Assembly: GCA_002483395.1 (NCBI GenBank)
Contig: DLHV01000030.1
Coordinates: 125-8,156 of the forward strand
Direction of reading: 5' to 3'
From: Chloracidobacterium sp. UBA7659
GTDB lineage: Bacteria; Acidobacteriota; Blastocatellia; Pyrinomonadales; Pyrinomonadaceae
DNA length: 8,032 nt
A model generated the notes under the pieces. The model was not told the DNA's origin. It did no database searches and saw nothing but the letters and a program-made list of their open reading frames with translations. Shown here piece after piece: positions 6,492-8,032 of the stretch (position 1 is its first letter; each line of letters begins with the position of its first letter). A program made the translations under genes and the position numbers.

Positions 6492-7346
6492 ATGCCGGAA
6501 TTGCCCGAGGTCGAAATTGTCGCAAGATCCCTCAATACAATAGTTAGCGGAAAAAAGATCGTTGCGTCCGAACTATTGCGGTCACGGCTTGTTCCCGATT
6601 GCTCACCAACCGATTTTGCTGACCGGCTAAGAAATTGTACCATTAATTTCGTAAATCGACGCGGAAAACATATACTGTTCGATCTGGACAACGGGCGGAC
6701 ACTGGTCACGCATCTCCGGATGAGCGGTCGTTTCATGCATTTGCCCATTGAATCCGAAAATCCGAAGTTTGCGCATGCGATATTCTACTTCGACGGAGAC
6801 ACGCGGCTCGTCTTTGACGACCAGCGGCATTTCGGGTTAATGAAGATCGTTGAAACTTCAAAGGTGAGTGAAACTGAGTCAATAAGGAAATTGGCCCCCG
6901 AGCCATTTTCCGACGAGTTTTCATCGGATTACCTGCGTACTCAACTCCGGTCTTCGAAGCGCAGCGTGAAGGAGTTTTTGATCGACCAGACAAGGGTCTG
7001 CGGATTGGGAAACATTTATGCCGCCGAGGTGATGTTTTTGGCAAAAGTGCATCCGGAGCAGCCCGCAAACACCATATCGGCCGCAAAATCGGTTATTCTA
7101 CATGACAAGATCCGCAAGGTTCTAAATGAAGCGGTATCCCTTGGAGCCACGCTTGAGACTAACGAAACAAATATTGGCGGAAGCATTTACGGATCAGGAT
7201 CGGATTGGGCCTGGCGAGTGTACGACCGCGAAGGCAAGGAATGCGTAATCTGCAAACTCCCGATTCATCGGATCAGACAGGGCGGCAGATCGACTTATTT
7301 TTGCAAACGCTGCCAAAAGAAGACTGCTGTCAGACAGTCGAAGTAA
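6492..7346 (+). CDS. mutM: Formamidopyrimidine-DNA glycosylase (Fpg/MutM), 284 aa
   Basis: Base-excision repair glycosylase and AP lyase that removes 8-oxoguanine and Fapy lesions from DNA. It begins MPELPEVE, so after Met removal P2 is the catalytic nucleophile and E3 the acid. K59 in RRGKH is the conserved catalytic-site lysine. The helix-kink residues that fill the space left by the flipped base are present: M77 (LRMSG), and R112 and F114 (QRHFG). GLGNIYAAE (171-179) holds the conserved N174 of the helix-two-turn-helix. The C-terminal zinc finger is complete: C251, C254, C271, C274, with R266 in GGRSTYFC. Length is close to the usual 270-290. It starts 14 bases after the pyrophosphorylase stop and is probably cotranscribed with it; AAAGAG about ten bases ahead is a fair ribosome site. 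All key residues are intact, so it should be active. Confidence 0.97.
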   Translation: MPELPEVEIVARSLNTIVSGKKIVASELLRSRLVPDCSPTDFADRLRNCTINFVNRRGKHILFDLDNGRTLVTHLRMSGRFMHLPIESENPKFAHAIFYFDGDTRLVFDDQRHFGLMKIVETSKVSETESIRKLAPEPFSDEFSSDYLRTQLRSSKRSVKEFLIDQTRVCGLGNIYAAEVMFLAKVHPEQPANTISAAKSVILHDKIRKVLNEAVSLGATLETNETNIGGSIYGSGSDWAWRVYDREGKECVICKLPIHRIRQGGRSTYFCKRCQKKTAVRQSK

Positions 7347-7376
7347 TAACAAATTGTCCTAACGGAGAGATCGGCA

Positions 7377-8032
7377 ATGGTTCGTAAAACCGTAGTTTTA
7401 ATATTGTCGTTGGCGGCTGTTCTCTTGTCGCTCCCCACCTTTGTCGTCGCGTGTGCCTGCTGTACCGAACCGGGCACATACTTGCTTAGAACCGGAAAGC
7501 CCTCGACCTACGAATTAGGGCTGATGAAGGAGATCGAGTTCGGTGATACCGCAAAACTCTATCTTACCGAAGCGGGGTTTGATAACCTCAAGGGCCTGGA
7601 TGAAATTGAAATTGAATCCGGAAGCGACCAGTTCATCCAGTCGGGCGGCGCATTCGACCTCGTAAACAGCTTTACGGGAAAACAGTGGAAATTCGAACTA
7701 CGATCGGCGGGAGGTAAGCGTGGCATCTTGACCCTTCCGATGCCAAGCGTGATGGTGACGTTTAAGGTTGACATTCACGACGAAGAAGACCGTCCTAACG
7801 GCCCCAATCTTTACAAGGAATTCCGGTTCAAGGGCAATGTCTCCAGTGGTAATGGCATATTTCGTTCGAGCGTGGCGAGGCCGTCAACATATTTTCTCGT
7901 CTTTCAAGGCCGCGGAAACGGCTGCGACAACGCCTCTGACTTCAAACACTGGCGGTTGGAGATCAGTGGCCCACGTGCTGAATACGCGTTTTACGGGCGG
8001 TTGGATTCGGTCGCTGACGATCAACCCGCCAC
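7377..8032 (+). CDS. Exported protein of unknown family with CACC motif, N-terminal 218 residues (runs off right edge)
   Basis: Open to the last base, so the C-terminus is unknown. The start ATG has GGAGA eight bases upstream and lies 30 bases after the mutM stop, suggesting the same operon. Residues 1-25 are a signal peptide (MVRK, then TVVLILSLAAVLLSL). VVAC at 23-26 fits a lipobox, with C26 as a possible lipid anchor, followed by C28 and C29 (CACC). The mature part is mostly beta-strand-like, with polar, charged segments (FDNLKGLDEIEIESGSDQF, then FTGKQWKFELRSAGGKRG, then DIHDEEDRPNGPNLYKEF) and a later lone Cys near 183 (GNGCDNASDF). I recognise no domain and assign no function. It may be an envelope lipoprotein; cleavage by signal peptidase I after an AxA-like site is the alternative. 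Confidence 0.82.
   Translation, partial: MVRKTVVLILSLAAVLLSLPTFVVACACCTEPGTYLLRTGKPSTYELGLMKEIEFGDTAKLYLTEAGFDNLKGLDEIEIESGSDQFIQSGGAFDLVNSFTGKQWKFELRSAGGKRGILTLPMPSVMVTFKVDIHDEEDRPNGPNLYKEFRFKGNVSSGNGIFRSSVARPSTYFLVFQGRGNGCDNASDFKHWRLEISGPRAEYAFYGRLDSVADDQPA

Overview
The window looks like chromosomal DNA of a Gram-negative-type bacterium of moderate GC content. Protein character (a TPR-rich cytoplasmic protein, a copper/silver-type RND pump beside MerC and GDCCVxC-type genes, and a small secreted Cys-pair protein) suggests Acidobacteriota, perhaps class Blastocatellia. That placement is an inference from gene style, not from a marker gene. I saw no RNA gene, insertion sequence, CRISPR array or origin. 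There is no gene-free stretch over 300 bases; the two largest gaps (2840-3054 and 5191-5436) hold promoters and inverted repeats.

Left part (1-2877, all minus strand): a heavy-metal handling cluster read right to left. A near-consensus promoter (2848-2877) lies so close to the first start codon that the mRNA should be almost leaderless. The genes are: a small secreted Cys-pair protein of unknown family (2462-2839); a YtkA/FixH-like lipoprotein with a Met-x2-Met-x2-Met-x2-Met run (1906-2337); a MerC-family membrane transporter (1503-1883); an 11-cysteine GDCCVxC-type small protein (1303-1503); and the N-terminal 433 residues of a CusA/CzcA-type RND pump (runs off the left edge). The last four are tightly packed. 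A weak hairpin with a T-run separates the first gene from the rest. The simplest reading is capture of soft metal (Cu, Ag or Hg) by thiol and thioether proteins, coupled to membrane transport and RND efflux. No regulator, membrane-fusion protein or outer-membrane channel is visible inside the window.

Middle (3055-5190, minus): one large protein of 711 residues with TPR repeats at both ends and a low-complexity linker. It is divergent from the right-hand genes across a 246-bp intergenic region. That region holds a 24-bp near-palindrome, overlapping candidate -35 boxes on both strands, and a separate pair of 14-bp inverted repeats.

Right part (5437-8032, plus): a likely operon of a nucleotidyl-sugar pyrophosphorylase with a left-handed beta-helix tail (mannose-1-phosphate guanylyltransferase type), the base-excision repair glycosylase MutM/Fpg with all catalytic and zinc residues present, and the start of an unrecognised exported protein with a CACC motif at its signal-peptide end. 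Both edge genes (1-1301 and 7377-8032) are truncated by the window, not broken.
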